Below, one piece after another: positions 6,726 through 15,003 of a stretch of DNA of 26,095 nt (position 1 is its first letter; every line of letters begins with the position of its first letter). The translations under genes were made by a program, and so were the position numbers. Source of the stretch: Gammaproteobacteria bacterium UBA7376 (lineage in GTDB: Bacteria > Pseudomonadota > Gammaproteobacteria > Pseudomonadales > Azotimanducaceae); assembly GCA_002470275.1 (NCBI GenBank), contig DKNY01000051.1, positions 12,510-38,604 on the forward strand. Direction: 5' to 3'. The notes below the pieces were generated by a model that saw only the letters and a program-made list of their open reading frames with translations, did not search any database and was not told where the DNA came from.

Positions 6726-8081
6726 ATGCAGCCCTCTTCCACCGGCGATGTCCTCAGCGTAAGCGCTCTGAACAAGCAGGCTCGACTCACTATTGAGGAT
6801 CGTTTCCGAGGCGTCTGGGTCACTGGCGAACTGTCGAATTTTGCGCGTCCCGCCTCTGGTCATTGGTACTTCACGCTGAAGGACGCCAACGCCCAGGTCC
6901 GATGCGCCATGTTTGTAAACAGCAACCGCAGAGTTCAGATGCAGCCATCGAACGGCCAGCAGGTCCTGCTCAGAGGCCGGGTAAGCCTCTACGAGGGGCG
7001 CGGTGAATTCCAAATCATTGTTGAGCATATGGCACCCGCGGGTGAGGGGGCGTTACGTCAAGCCTTTGAAGCGTTGAAGCGAAAGCTGGACGCCGAGGGG
7101 TTATTTGATTTGGCCCGCAAAAGGCCTCTACCCAAGATTCCAGGACACATCGCCATCATCACCTCGCCCACCGGAGCCGCCCTACAGGATGTCGTGGCCG
7201 TCTGGCAGCGCCGCTTCAGCGCCCACCGGGTTACGCTCATTCCCAGCAGCGTTCAGGGTGAGGAAGCCGAAGGGCAAATCCTGAGCGCCCTAAACCGGGC
7301 TGAGGTTCTGCAGCCCGACATGGTGCTGCTAACGCGCGGTGGCGGTTCCCTAGAGGACCTCTGGACCTTCAATTTAGAGTCGATTGCACGCCGAGTCAGC
7401 ACCCTGTCGGTTCCCGTGGTCTCTGCGATTGGCCATGAAATCGACACGGCCATCACCGATTTGGTGGCAGATGCCAGAGCGCCTACGCCTTCGGCAGCGG
7501 CGGAAATGCTGGTGCCGGATCGGGAAGATCTGCTTCGTCACTTTGGAACAACCCACAAGCAGCTGGAACGCAGCATGATGGCCCTGTTGCAAAACCGGCG
7601 GCTTGAAACGGACAAGCTGGCCCTGCGGTTAATCAGTCCAGAGCAACGCTGCCAACAAGCCTGGCAGCGTTTGGATGAGCTGGGGGGTCGCCTGGGCCGC
7701 CAGCTGGGAAATCAATTGGAGAGACGCACGCAACGACTCCAGCAAGCGCGCCTCAACCTTTGGAAACAAAGCCCAAGCCGACGCCTGCTGCGGGAAACGG
7801 ATCGCAAGGAAGCCTATGTTCGAAGGCTCAAGGAATCTATCGCGCGGCGGATTGCGGAAAGCCAACAACGGCTGGGGAATGCCGCCCGAATCCTTGAAGG
7901 CCTCAGCCCCCTGCCTACTCTGGCGCGAGGCTATGTGCTGGTGCGTGACGCGGGGGGGCAGCTCATTGACAACGTGGCCGACATGGAACCTGGGATGCAG
8001 GTCACAGCACAATTTCGCGACGGTCGAACACGCGTGACGGTACAAGACATACAGGAAGGAGTTTTCTTAAGCGATGCCTAG
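6726..8081 (+). CDS. xseA: Exodeoxyribonuclease VII large subunit
   Basis: XseA is the catalytic subunit of exonuclease VII, which with XseB degrades single-stranded DNA to oligonucleotides in the cytoplasm. The N-terminal OB-fold shows VTGELSNFARPASGHWYFTLKD. The catalytic region has IAIITSPTGAALQDV, the glycine-rich RGGGSLEDLW and DLVADARAPTPSAAAE. A long helical, Arg- and Gln-rich segment follows, and GLSPLPTLARGYVLV closes the protein. I chose the ATG at 6726, giving 451 residues, near the family length. The longer frame from 6630 would run through the guaB promoter and adds a basic, non-conserved stretch. xseB is not in the window. Its 3' end overlaps the M23 peptidase gene by 8 bp, implying an operon. 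Confidence 0.95.
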   Translation: MQPSSTGDVLSVSALNKQARLTIEDRFRGVWVTGELSNFARPASGHWYFTLKDANAQVRCAMFVNSNRRVQMQPSNGQQVLLRGRVSLYEGRGEFQIIVEHMAPAGEGALRQAFEALKRKLDAEGLFDLARKRPLPKIPGHIAIITSPTGAALQDVVAVWQRRFSAHRVTLIPSSVQGEEAEGQILSALNRAEVLQPDMVLLTRGGGSLEDLWTFNLESIARRVSTLSVPVVSAIGHEIDTAITDLVADARAPTPSAAAEMLVPDREDLLRHFGTTHKQLERSMMALLQNRRLETDKLALRLISPEQRCQQAWQRLDELGGRLGRQLGNQLERRTQRLQQARLNLWKQSPSRRLLRETDRKEAYVRRLKESIARRIAESQQRLGNAARILEGLSPLPTLARGYVLVRDAGGQLIDNVADMEPGMQVTAQFRDGRTRVTVQDIQEGVFLSDA

Positions 8082-8946
8082 CTCTCTATTTAGTATTCCT
8101 CTTCCCCTGCCAAGGTATCAGGGGACTTGGCCAAATCTGAACCTCAGGGCACTGGTTGCCTTGGCCCTCCTGCTCCCGAGCTGGGCGCTGGCAGGCGACG
8201 CCTTTCCGGGCGGCGTTTATCCATGGCAGCCTCCGGAAGGCGCTGAGCAAATCACTTTTCGCAATCGGCCCGTGATGCGCCTTAACGGCCAAGCCCTAGT
8301 TGGCATACCCCTGGCGCAACCTCTAGGTCCAGCGACAATCGCCTTTCAGCTCAACGGGGAGGCGCAGCTGCATGAATTTCAGGTGGCTGACAAAGCCTAT
8401 ACCGAACAGCACATTACTCTTGCTAATAAAGAGATGGTCAATCCAAATCCCCAGCAACTCGAGCGGATCAGAGACGAGAGTGCGCTACAGCGAGCGCTGT
8501 ACCTCCGATTTTCCCCGGCAAAACAACTGGAGAAAAAATTCATTACGCCATTGGACGGCCTGACCACCAGTCTTTTCGGCCATCGGCGTTTTTTTAACGG
8601 GCAAGCGCGCAATCCCCATTCTGGATTGGATATTGCCGCACCAACGGGCACGCCGATCATTGCGCCGGCCTCTGGGCGGGTCATGCTCGCCGATAGCCTT
8701 TACTATAATGGTAAGGCCATCTTTTTAGACCACGGGCAGGGCTTAGTCACCATGTTTTGCCACTTGAGCGAACACTCGGTCAGCGAGGGTGAGCTGGTAC
8801 AGCAGGGGCAGGAGATAGGCCTCGTTGGCGCGACTGGTCGGGTTACCGGTCCGCACCTGCACTATTCCGTAAGCCTGAACGGCTATCGAGTCGATCCGAC
8901 GGTCTTCCAACAGGTCTTCGCCTCGATTGCGGGCACAAGCGATTAG
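8074..8946 (+). CDS. Periplasmic M23-family metallopeptidase (LytM-type)
   Basis: The 290-residue precursor has a hydrophobic segment at about residues 23-38 and a likely signal-peptidase site after ALA at 38-40, so it is exported. The C-terminal LytM domain keeps the zinc ligands: His182 and Asp186 in HSGLD, and the HLH motif at 261-263, with a further His at 230. Members cut peptidoglycan cross-bridges; some are inactive activators, but here the ligands are complete. No LysM domain or coiled coil is seen, unlike NlpD or EnvC. AAGGAG lies 12 nt before the ATG, within xseA. An M23 gene next to xseA is a known arrangement in pseudomonad-like genomes. Its stop overlaps the convergent der stop. 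Confidence 0.92.
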   Translation: MPSSLFSIPLPLPRYQGTWPNLNLRALVALALLLPSWALAGDAFPGGVYPWQPPEGAEQITFRNRPVMRLNGQALVGIPLAQPLGPATIAFQLNGEAQLHEFQVADKAYTEQHITLANKEMVNPNPQQLERIRDESALQRALYLRFSPAKQLEKKFITPLDGLTTSLFGHRRFFNGQARNPHSGLDIAAPTGTPIIAPASGRVMLADSLYYNGKAIFLDHGQGLVTMFCHLSEHSVSEGELVQQGQEIGLVGATGRVTGPHLHYSVSLNGYRVDPTVFQQVFASIAGTSD

Positions 8947-10346
8947 CGCTTAGATTTTTTCCGGTGCTTGATCGCCCGCTTGCGTCGATCAAGCTGCCGC
9001 TGATTCAGCTGGTTACGACGCCCGGCGAAAGGGTTTTCCGAGTCCCGAAGCTCCACGCGAACAGGATTCCCCAGGAGCTGGAGGGCTTCTCGAAAACCGT
9101 TTTCTAAAAAGCGTTTATAGCTCGCCGGCAGCGAGGCCAGCTGGTTACCGTGGACGATGATTCGGGGCGGGTGACAGCCGCCTCGCGTCGCCACCTTAAG
9201 CTTAATGGGTCGCCCCCTCACCGATGGCGCTGGGTGGCTGGCCACCATGTTGCGGAGCAGGCGCGTCAGCAATGAAGTGGAGACCGAGAAAGCGCCAATT
9301 GCATGAATTTTTTCAACCTGGGACAGGAGCAGCCCCACTCCAGAGCCGTGCAGAGCGGATATCATTTGCACCGGGACCCAAGGCACGAAGTTCAGCCGCC
9401 GGTCCAATGCCTTGCGTACCTTGTCTCGCTGCTGGGCCTCGAGTCCATCCCACTTATTTACCGCAATCACCATGCCGGCGCCGGCATCCAGCGCGTAGTC
9501 GAGAACATGCAGGTCTTGATCCACTAGGCCCTCTGCCGCGTCGATGACCATAATCACCACCTGGGCACGCTGCATAGCCTGCAGGGCCTTAACCACCGAA
9601 AACTTTTCGGTGATCTCCGATACCTTACCCTTGCGTCTAACGCCCGCCGTGTCGATCAGAACAAAGTCCACGCCCTCTCGACTAAAGGGGATATCGATGG
9701 CGTCCTTCGTTGTGCCAGGCATGTCGAAGACCACCTGTCGCTCCTCGCCAATCAAGCGATTCACAAGGGTCGACTTCCCCACATTGGGTCTGCCCACCAC
9801 GGCCACGGCGATGCCCTCGCTCTCGTCTCGGAACGGCAGTGAGAAGTCTATTACGAGATCCTGTAGTCGAGTTGTTATTGAATCCTTCAGCTGCTTGAGA
9901 CCACGGCTGTGGCTGGCGGAGATATATAGCGGGCTGTCAAAACCAAAGCGTGCGAATTCGGTAGTAACCTGATCTGTAGGAAGACCGTCAATCTTGTTGA
10001 TCACCGGGATGAAGGGAATGTCTCCCTTACGCAAATAGCGAACGACCTCATCGTCAATGGCGCTGGCCCCTTCACGACCATCCATCAACAGAAGCACCAA
10101 GTCGGCTTCGTCGACGGCCAGCTGGGTCTGCTGCGTCAGCTCCCGAGCGAGTACGTGTTCCCCAAAGATGCCGCCGGTATCTATCAGCGTTGCTTCGAAG
10201 TCCTCAAACTCAACTCTGCCGTAACGCCTATCGCGGGTCAGCCCGGGCACATCGGCGACCAGGGCATCACGACTGCGCGTCAGTTTATTAAAGAGGGTCG
10301 ATTTGCCAACATTAGGCCTGCCGACCAAAGCCACCGTGGGCAGCAT
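8943..10346 (-). CDS. der: Ribosome-assembly GTPase Der (EngA)
   Basis: Der is the tandem-domain GTPase needed for 50S subunit maturation. Both G domains begin with GRPNVGKST, at residues 9-17 and near residue 187, each followed by switch and NKxD motifs (INKID, VNKWD). The C-terminal KH-like domain contains the conserved RGRPIKLKVATRGG-like block, and the protein ends in a basic tail (RRKRAIKHRKKSKR). The 467-residue length is typical. It begins 3 bp after the bamB stop, matching the common bamB-der pairing, and is the last gene of the minus-strand run. Its TAA overlaps the stop of the convergent M23 gene, with no terminator visible between them. Confidence 0.97.
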   Translation of the reverse strand: MLPTVALVGRPNVGKSTLFNKLTRSRDALVADVPGLTRDRRYGRVEFEDFEATLIDTGGIFGEHVLARELTQQTQLAVDEADLVLLLMDGREGASAIDDEVVRYLRKGDIPFIPVINKIDGLPTDQVTTEFARFGFDSPLYISASHSRGLKQLKDSITTRLQDLVIDFSLPFRDESEGIAVAVVGRPNVGKSTLVNRLIGEERQVVFDMPGTTKDAIDIPFSREGVDFVLIDTAGVRRKGKVSEITEKFSVVKALQAMQRAQVVIMVIDAAEGLVDQDLHVLDYALDAGAGMVIAVNKWDGLEAQQRDKVRKALDRRLNFVPWVPVQMISALHGSGVGLLLSQVEKIHAIGAFSVSTSLLTRLLRNMVASHPAPSVRGRPIKLKVATRGGCHPPRIIVHGNQLASLPASYKRFLENGFREALQLLGNPVRVELRDSENPFAGRRNQLNQRQLDRRKRAIKHRKKSKR

Positions 10347-10349
10347 TAG

Positions 10350-11600
10350 CTACTTCACCGTCACTCGATAGGCACTCAATGATCCGCCGTTATCCAGAAC
10401 ATAGAGCGTTCCATCTGCGACCACCATCTGAGCGCGAAGCCCGTCTCCAGACACCTTCTCACGCCCCATCATGCGGCCATCAAGCTGGGCCTGCACGTGG
10501 AGGTATCCTTCATCGTCTCCCACCAGAAGGTAGTTTGAAAAAGCCAGTGGGGGACTGAGCTTTCTGCGTGCCAGAAGCTCGTGCTGCCAGGTTATGTCAC
10601 CACTTTGTTGGTCTATGGCATAGACCGTGTCATCCCCATCAACAATGTAAATTTGGCCGTAGCCCTGAGCCATGTTCTGATGTCCAGAGACTTCCTGCTG
10701 CCAGCGCGGACGACCATCACGCAGGGAAAGGCTCATCACCCGACCCTGGTAGGCCAAGGCATACAGTGCGCTGCCCGAAATGAGCGGTTGAGCATCAATA
10801 TCTACGATCCGATCCAGCTCGGATCGTCCTTCGGGCAGCATTATGCGCTGTTCCCAGACCGGCTCCCCGTTTTCCGCCCTCAGTGCAACGACCTTGCCGC
10901 TGGCAAATCCGGCAAACACTAAGCCCTGTTGAGCCACTGGGGCGCTCGTACCGCGGAGGGTAAGCAAAGGCACCTGGCTCCCGTACCGCCAGATGATCTC
11001 ACCGCTATCCTTATCCAAGGCTAAAACCTGTCCGTCGATGGTTTGAACGAAGACCCCTTCTCGACTCACTGCAGGCGCAGCACCAATCTCCGCGCCTACA
11101 TATGTGCGCCATGCAAGAGAGCCGTCAGCAACCTCCAGGGCGATCACCTCACCCCGAGTAGAGCCAATCAATGCCAAACCCTCGCCGGCACCCACACCGC
11201 CGCTTATAAAGCTGGGATCTTTTCGATCCATTAAGCCGTTGAGGCTCCAGCCGCGAGAGGCCACCTCACCAACCTGCTGCTGCCAAACCTTTTTCCCACT
11301 GAAGCGATCAAAGGCTGCCACCAGCCCATAGGCATCCGCCGCAATAATACGGTCCGCCACTACCTGGGGCTGAAGGCGCACATACTTCTTCCCCAGACCG
11401 GATCCAACGCCGGCCCGCCATTCGCGGCGCAGATCGACTTCTGCATCGAATTCAACGAGTGCTGCAGGTTCCTCCGCATCCTCTCCGCCCTCTCCAATGC
11501 CGGGAACCCAGGAAAACCAACTACAGCCGCCGAGGGCCAGCAGCGTGCCCAGGAGAACAAGGCGGTGCAAAATAGGATGTTGCTCAGGCGTCTTACTCAT
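10350..11600 (-). CDS. bamB: Outer-membrane assembly lipoprotein BamB
   Basis: BamB is the beta-propeller scaffold lipoprotein of the BAM complex, which inserts beta-barrel proteins into the outer membrane. From the ATG at 11600 the signal peptide ends in a lipobox LGGC with Cys26, predicting lipidation and transfer to the outer membrane. The mature part shows recurring PQQ-type propeller repeats, for example VVAFDRFSGKKVWQ-like, VIALEVADGSLAWR-like and VYAIDQQSGDITWQ-like strands. I chose this ATG over one 6 codons upstream because AGGAGG lies 6 nt before it. It overlaps the yfgM 3' end by 8 bp and is followed at 3 bp by der, so yfgM-bamB-der form one unit. Confidence 0.95.
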   Translation of the reverse strand: MSKTPEQHPILHRLVLLGTLLALGGCSWFSWVPGIGEGGEDAEEPAALVEFDAEVDLRREWRAGVGSGLGKKYVRLQPQVVADRIIAADAYGLVAAFDRFSGKKVWQQQVGEVASRGWSLNGLMDRKDPSFISGGVGAGEGLALIGSTRGEVIALEVADGSLAWRTYVGAEIGAAPAVSREGVFVQTIDGQVLALDKDSGEIIWRYGSQVPLLTLRGTSAPVAQQGLVFAGFASGKVVALRAENGEPVWEQRIMLPEGRSELDRIVDIDAQPLISGSALYALAYQGRVMSLSLRDGRPRWQQEVSGHQNMAQGYGQIYIVDGDDTVYAIDQQSGDITWQHELLARRKLSPPLAFSNYLLVGDDEGYLHVQAQLDGRMMGREKVSGDGLRAQMVVADGTLYVLDNGGSLSAYRVTVK

Positions 11601-12360
11601 TAGTCGCCTCCTCGGCATTGGTATCCGCTTCCGTTTCCTCTTCGGCTTCTGCTTCCGCAGCTCGTGCGGCCTCCTCGGCCAACGTCTCAGCCGCTTTTTT
11701 CAAAGCCGCGTTCAGGGGCTGAGTAAATTCTGCGTACTGATCACCCAAGGGTGCACTGTTTTCCATCTTGATCTGCAGCAGAGGGCGCGCTTCTCCCTCA
11801 GGCAGAGCGTCTATCGCAGCCTGGTAGGTTGCGTGCGCTTGCTCTAGCGACCCTTCGGCAAACAGCATATCGCCGCGCAACTCCAACGCCAGGGGAAGAT
11901 AGCCCGGAGCGGTGACTCGTTGGAGGGCAGCCAGGGCCTCGTCGCCCCGTCCCAATGCGTATTGCACCTTGGCAAGGCGCAACTGAACGAGGTCAGCCAG
12001 CATGCTCCCTCGAGCGGCGGTCAGGGCTTCCTGCAGCAGGATCTCGGCGCTGCTTGCGTCCCCAGCGGTCACCGCTGCGGCAGCCTCATCCAAAGCCACC
12101 ATGACGTGAAAGGTTGATCCCGCAAATTCTTCTCTGATCAGCTGGGCCTGAGCGGGTTTTGATTCCGCAGTGCCATCAAGATACAGCGCGTAGGCAGCCG
12201 AACCCTCCTGGGCAGCGGCCACGCGTCCATCCGAGACAACTTTCCAGATCCCGGCAGCAACGATTACCAGGCCGACTACGAGGGCAACCTTGATCCCGTA
12301 TTCGTTCCACCACCCACGAATTCTGCCCAGTTGTTCTTCATCACTTAGGTAATCTGACAC
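11593..12360 (-). CDS. yfgM: YfgM-like inner-membrane TPR protein (ancillary SecYEG chaperone)
   Basis: The 255-residue protein matches the YfgM family: a short cytoplasmic N terminus (MSDYLSDEEQLGRIRGWWNEYG), one transmembrane helix at about residues 25-43, and a periplasmic TPR-like helical domain. In E. coli YfgM associates with SecYEG and PpiD and aids trafficking of envelope proteins. The extreme C terminus is a strongly acidic Glu/Ala-rich tail of about 25 residues, which may be lineage-specific. The start is GTG at 12360, with GGGAG about 10 nt upstream. It is followed by an overlapping bamB and preceded by an unusually long gap after hisS. Confidence 0.9.
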   Translation of the reverse strand: MSDYLSDEEQLGRIRGWWNEYGIKVALVVGLVIVAAGIWKVVSDGRVAAAQEGSAAYALYLDGTAESKPAQAQLIREEFAGSTFHVMVALDEAAAAVTAGDASSAEILLQEALTAARGSMLADLVQLRLAKVQYALGRGDEALAALQRVTAPGYLPLALELRGDMLFAEGSLEQAHATYQAAIDALPEGEARPLLQIKMENSAPLGDQYAEFTQPLNAALKKAAETLAEEAARAAEAEAEEETEADTNAEEATNE

Positions 12361-12550
12361 GCCTTTACACTCCCGTCACTGATACTCATTCCACCTCTGC
12401 CCTCTCTCGGCCCGGGATTTTACCCTATGCCCAGCCGGAGCAACCCTTTATTTTTGCACAGATGCATTACCCGTCCCCATGACCTGCTCATCCTGAGCGC
12501 CAACACCTTCAGCGACGACACCCAGATCGCCAAGACCTTAGGGCCGACCG
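12361..12550 (-). promoter_or_regulatory. 190-bp gap between hisS and yfgM with a possible promoter
   Basis: The hisS-yfgM junction is usually tight, but here 190 bp separate them. On the minus strand a TAAAAT -10-like hexamer (complement of 12417-12422) follows TTGCTC (complement of 12438-12443) with a short 15-bp spacer. The -10 sits in a small GGG/CCC hairpin next to the palindrome CCCGGG. This could drive yfgM-bamB-der independently. No gene is supportable in the gap: short open frames exist on both strands, but they lack starts or run antisense into hisS. Confidence 0.3.
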
Positions 12551-13810
12551 CTAGTCGTTCAACTGATCCAGAGCCTGCTGCCAGACAAGACGCTGTTGCC
12601 CAAATTCTGCGTTACGCAAGTGCTTGAGCGTCAGAGAACCCAGGTCGCGCTCATCGTCACCCAACAGTATCGCCCAGTTGGCCTGGGCGGCATCAGCACG
12701 CTTCATCTGTTTTTTGAGCGCGCCTCCGCCTATGTTTATTCTGATGCGCTGACCCTCCAGATGGCTACGCAAACGCTGGCTTAACGCCATCGCTGTGCCC
12801 ATGAGGCTTTCATCCAAGACGCAAATATAAATATCCGCCGGCGCAAAGGCCGTTTTCGGTTCGGCCAGCTCGTGTAACAAAACGACGCGATCGAGGCCAA
12901 CGGCAAAGCCTACGGCTGGCGTTGGCCTACCGCCCAATCGCTCCACCAGCCCGTCGTAGCGCCCCCCCGCGCAGACAGCACCCTGAGCACCCAAATCATC
13001 GGTCAGCCACTCGAACACCGTCCGGGTGTAATAATCCAGCCCGCGCACTAAATTTGCATTAACGCGATAGGGTATGCCCACTTGGTCCAGCAGCTGCTGG
13101 AGTTTTTCGAAATGTTCCCGACTCTCAGCGTCAACGAAGTCCGGGAGGCGAGGAGCCCCCTCCAGCAATGCCTGAGTCTCTGGCTTCTTCGAATCCAAGA
13201 TTCGCATGGGATTGGTCAACAAGCGCCGCTGACTGTCCTCGTCCAGCTGACCCTGTATGGGCTCAAGATAGGCCACCAGCGCATCGCGGTATGCGGCTCT
13301 ATCTTTCGATGACCCCAGCGTATTGATCTCCAGGCGAAGCCGGTCCTGAATACCCAGGGCATGCCAGCAATCCCAGGCCAGGAGCAGCAACTCGGCATCC
13401 ATATCTGGGCCCGCAAACCCATAGGCCTCAGCCCCGATCTGGTAAAACTGCCGATAGCGCCCCTTCTGAGGTTTCTCGTAACGAAACATTGGGCCTGAGT
13501 AGTGAACACGCTGGGTCTGATTATAGAGCAGTCCATGCTCCTGCAGAGCGCGGACGCAGCTCGCCGTGCCTTCAGGCCGAAGGCTTAGGGAGTCACCGTC
13601 TCGATCAGCCAAGGTATACATTTCCTTCTCGACAATGTCGGTGGCCTCTCCCACGCCCCGCGCAAACAGTTCCGTGTACTCGAGTAACGGCAGCCGAATT
13701 TCCTCAAAGGCATGGCTTGCTAGCGTCGCTAAAATTGAACGCTCCACCTGGTGCCAGCGCCGCGTTTGCTCCGGCAATATATCGCGCATCCCTCTTACTG
13801 CTTTAACCAC
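12551..13810 (-). CDS. hisS: Histidyl-tRNA synthetase
   Basis: HisS charges tRNA-His with histidine. The 419-residue protein shows class II synthetase features: the N-terminal VRGMRDILPE block, motif 1 region ahead of YTELFARGVGEATDIV, the RPEGTASCVRA block, motif 2 in FRYEKPQKGRYRQFYQ, the histidine-specific GLDYYTRTVFE and GGRYDGLVERLGG blocks, and the C-terminal anticodon-binding domain from about residue 325. It starts at ATG 13810, 32 bp after rodZ. In most gammaproteobacteria ispG lies between rodZ and hisS; it is absent here. Confidence 0.97.
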   Translation of the reverse strand: MVKAVRGMRDILPEQTRRWHQVERSILATLASHAFEEIRLPLLEYTELFARGVGEATDIVEKEMYTLADRDGDSLSLRPEGTASCVRALQEHGLLYNQTQRVHYSGPMFRYEKPQKGRYRQFYQIGAEAYGFAGPDMDAELLLLAWDCWHALGIQDRLRLEINTLGSSKDRAAYRDALVAYLEPIQGQLDEDSQRRLLTNPMRILDSKKPETQALLEGAPRLPDFVDAESREHFEKLQQLLDQVGIPYRVNANLVRGLDYYTRTVFEWLTDDLGAQGAVCAGGRYDGLVERLGGRPTPAVGFAVGLDRVVLLHELAEPKTAFAPADIYICVLDESLMGTAMALSQRLRSHLEGQRIRINIGGGALKKQMKRADAAQANWAILLGDDERDLGSLTLKHLRNAEFGQQRLVWQQALDQLND

Positions 13811-13842
13811 TCGATTGCGTCCTTCTTTGTTCTGTCACGCCC

Positions 13843-14952
13843 TCAGGGCGTAAGCGTCAGGTTGGCTACGTTGGATCGACTGGTAAATGGGCTTAGGCTG
13901 ACGGCGGCACCGTTGAACTCCAGCATCACCGCCGGCGCGTTGCCCAGCTTAATAACGAAGGGCGCCGCACCGATATAGCGTCTCACCTCGCCAACGGCCC
14001 CTAAGTCAGCAAACAGCAGTACCCCGTCTTGGTTCCGAATCTCAAACCAACTGGCCTGGTCAAACGTCATCACGATCTCGTCATTCCCAAACTCGGTGAG
14101 GCGAGGCAGCGCGTAGGCCATGGCTAATTCGACTGCTGCCGGTTTCTCGGTGTCCGCCGTTTCCGTTAGCTCAGCGTTCTCTAGGATAGCCGGCGCGACT
14201 GACATGCTCATCTGCATATCCTCTTCTTCTGTCGCTTTTTCTGTCGCTTCTTCTCGCAACTCTTCTGCCGTCTCTTCTGACGCCTCTTCTGGCACCGCTA
14301 TCGGCTCTGCCGCAATCGTCTCGCTGGCTTGCGCCTCAGATTGGCTCTCTGCCGCATCCATCTCGGGCAAACCTGGCTCGTCGACTATGACCTCTACGAA
14401 TTCCTCAAGAGGCACCTCAGCCCCTTCGGCTGGCGGGTCAAGCACGGCGTCCGCCGCATCCATTTCCAGTGGGTTGGGCACCCCCTCCACTGGGTTGTCC
14501 TCAGCTATCATCGGTTCCTGAGGTTCAGGCTGAGTCAGTACAAAGGCGACAAAAAAAGCGGATAGCACCATAGCGATGGCGAACCACCTGCCCATCTTGG
14601 GAGGCTCAGAGCTTTCAATTCCACCGGGTACTCCGATTGGCTGGCCTGTGCCTGTGGGTGCTGAATCCAGCGGATCAACTTCAGAATGATGGGCCGTCCA
14701 GGCTTTGATCAACGGATCTCCGGCCAATCCCATCAGTTTTGCATAAGCGCGGATGTAGCCATACACGTAGACGTCATCGGGCAATTTATCAGCATCGTTT
14801 TCTTCAATGGCTTTGATCACTCGGACCGGAAGGTTGAGTATCTCCGCAGTTTCCTCAATGCTGATCGCTAATGCCGAACGAGCCTCAGCCAGCACCTGGC
14901 CTGGCCCTTGCTGGGGCATATCTCCCTCGTGGGTTACGTCGTCACTGCTCAT
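13843..14952 (-). CDS. rodZ: Cell-shape protein RodZ (HTH, single TM, DUF4115)
   Basis: RodZ links the MreB cytoskeleton to the elongation machinery at the inner membrane. The cytoplasmic N terminus has the Xre-like helix-turn-helix fold at about residues 17-85, including LNLPVRVIKAIEE and VYVYGYIRAYAKLMG. One transmembrane helix spans about 122-140. A long acidic, Glu/Ala/Ser-rich periplasmic linker with near-repeats such as EEASEETAEELREEATEKA leads to a C-terminal beta-rich DUF4115 domain from about 285 (SWFEIRNQDGVLLFADL). A strong purine-rich ribosome-binding site precedes the ATG. It sits between rlmN and hisS as expected, but its usual neighbours pilF and ispG are missing. Confidence 0.93.
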   Translation of the reverse strand: MSSDDVTHEGDMPQQGPGQVLAEARSALAISIEETAEILNLPVRVIKAIEENDADKLPDDVYVYGYIRAYAKLMGLAGDPLIKAWTAHHSEVDPLDSAPTGTGQPIGVPGGIESSEPPKMGRWFAIAMVLSAFFVAFVLTQPEPQEPMIAEDNPVEGVPNPLEMDAADAVLDPPAEGAEVPLEEFVEVIVDEPGLPEMDAAESQSEAQASETIAAEPIAVPEEASEETAEELREEATEKATEEEDMQMSMSVAPAILENAELTETADTEKPAAVELAMAYALPRLTEFGNDEIVMTFDQASWFEIRNQDGVLLFADLGAVGEVRRYIGAAPFVIKLGNAPAVMLEFNGAAVSLSPFTSRSNVANLTLTP

Positions 14953-15003
14953 TGCTCCCCCTCCGGGGCGGTGAACGGCGAGAATCCGGGCGAGTCATCA
15001 CAA

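Noticed and set aside
8943..8946. Tail-to-tail overlap of the M23 peptidase and der
   Set aside because: A short convergent overlap is common in compact genomes; no special meaning inferred.
12427..12627. Plus-strand 66-codon ORF in the hisS-yfgM gap
   Set aside because: Runs antisense into the hisS 3' end and has no ribosome-binding site or recognisable motif.
14220..14340. TCTTCTG-rich tandem-like DNA repeats in rodZ
   Set aside because: Explained by the Glu/Ala/Ser-rich RodZ linker; acidic variable linkers are normal for this family.
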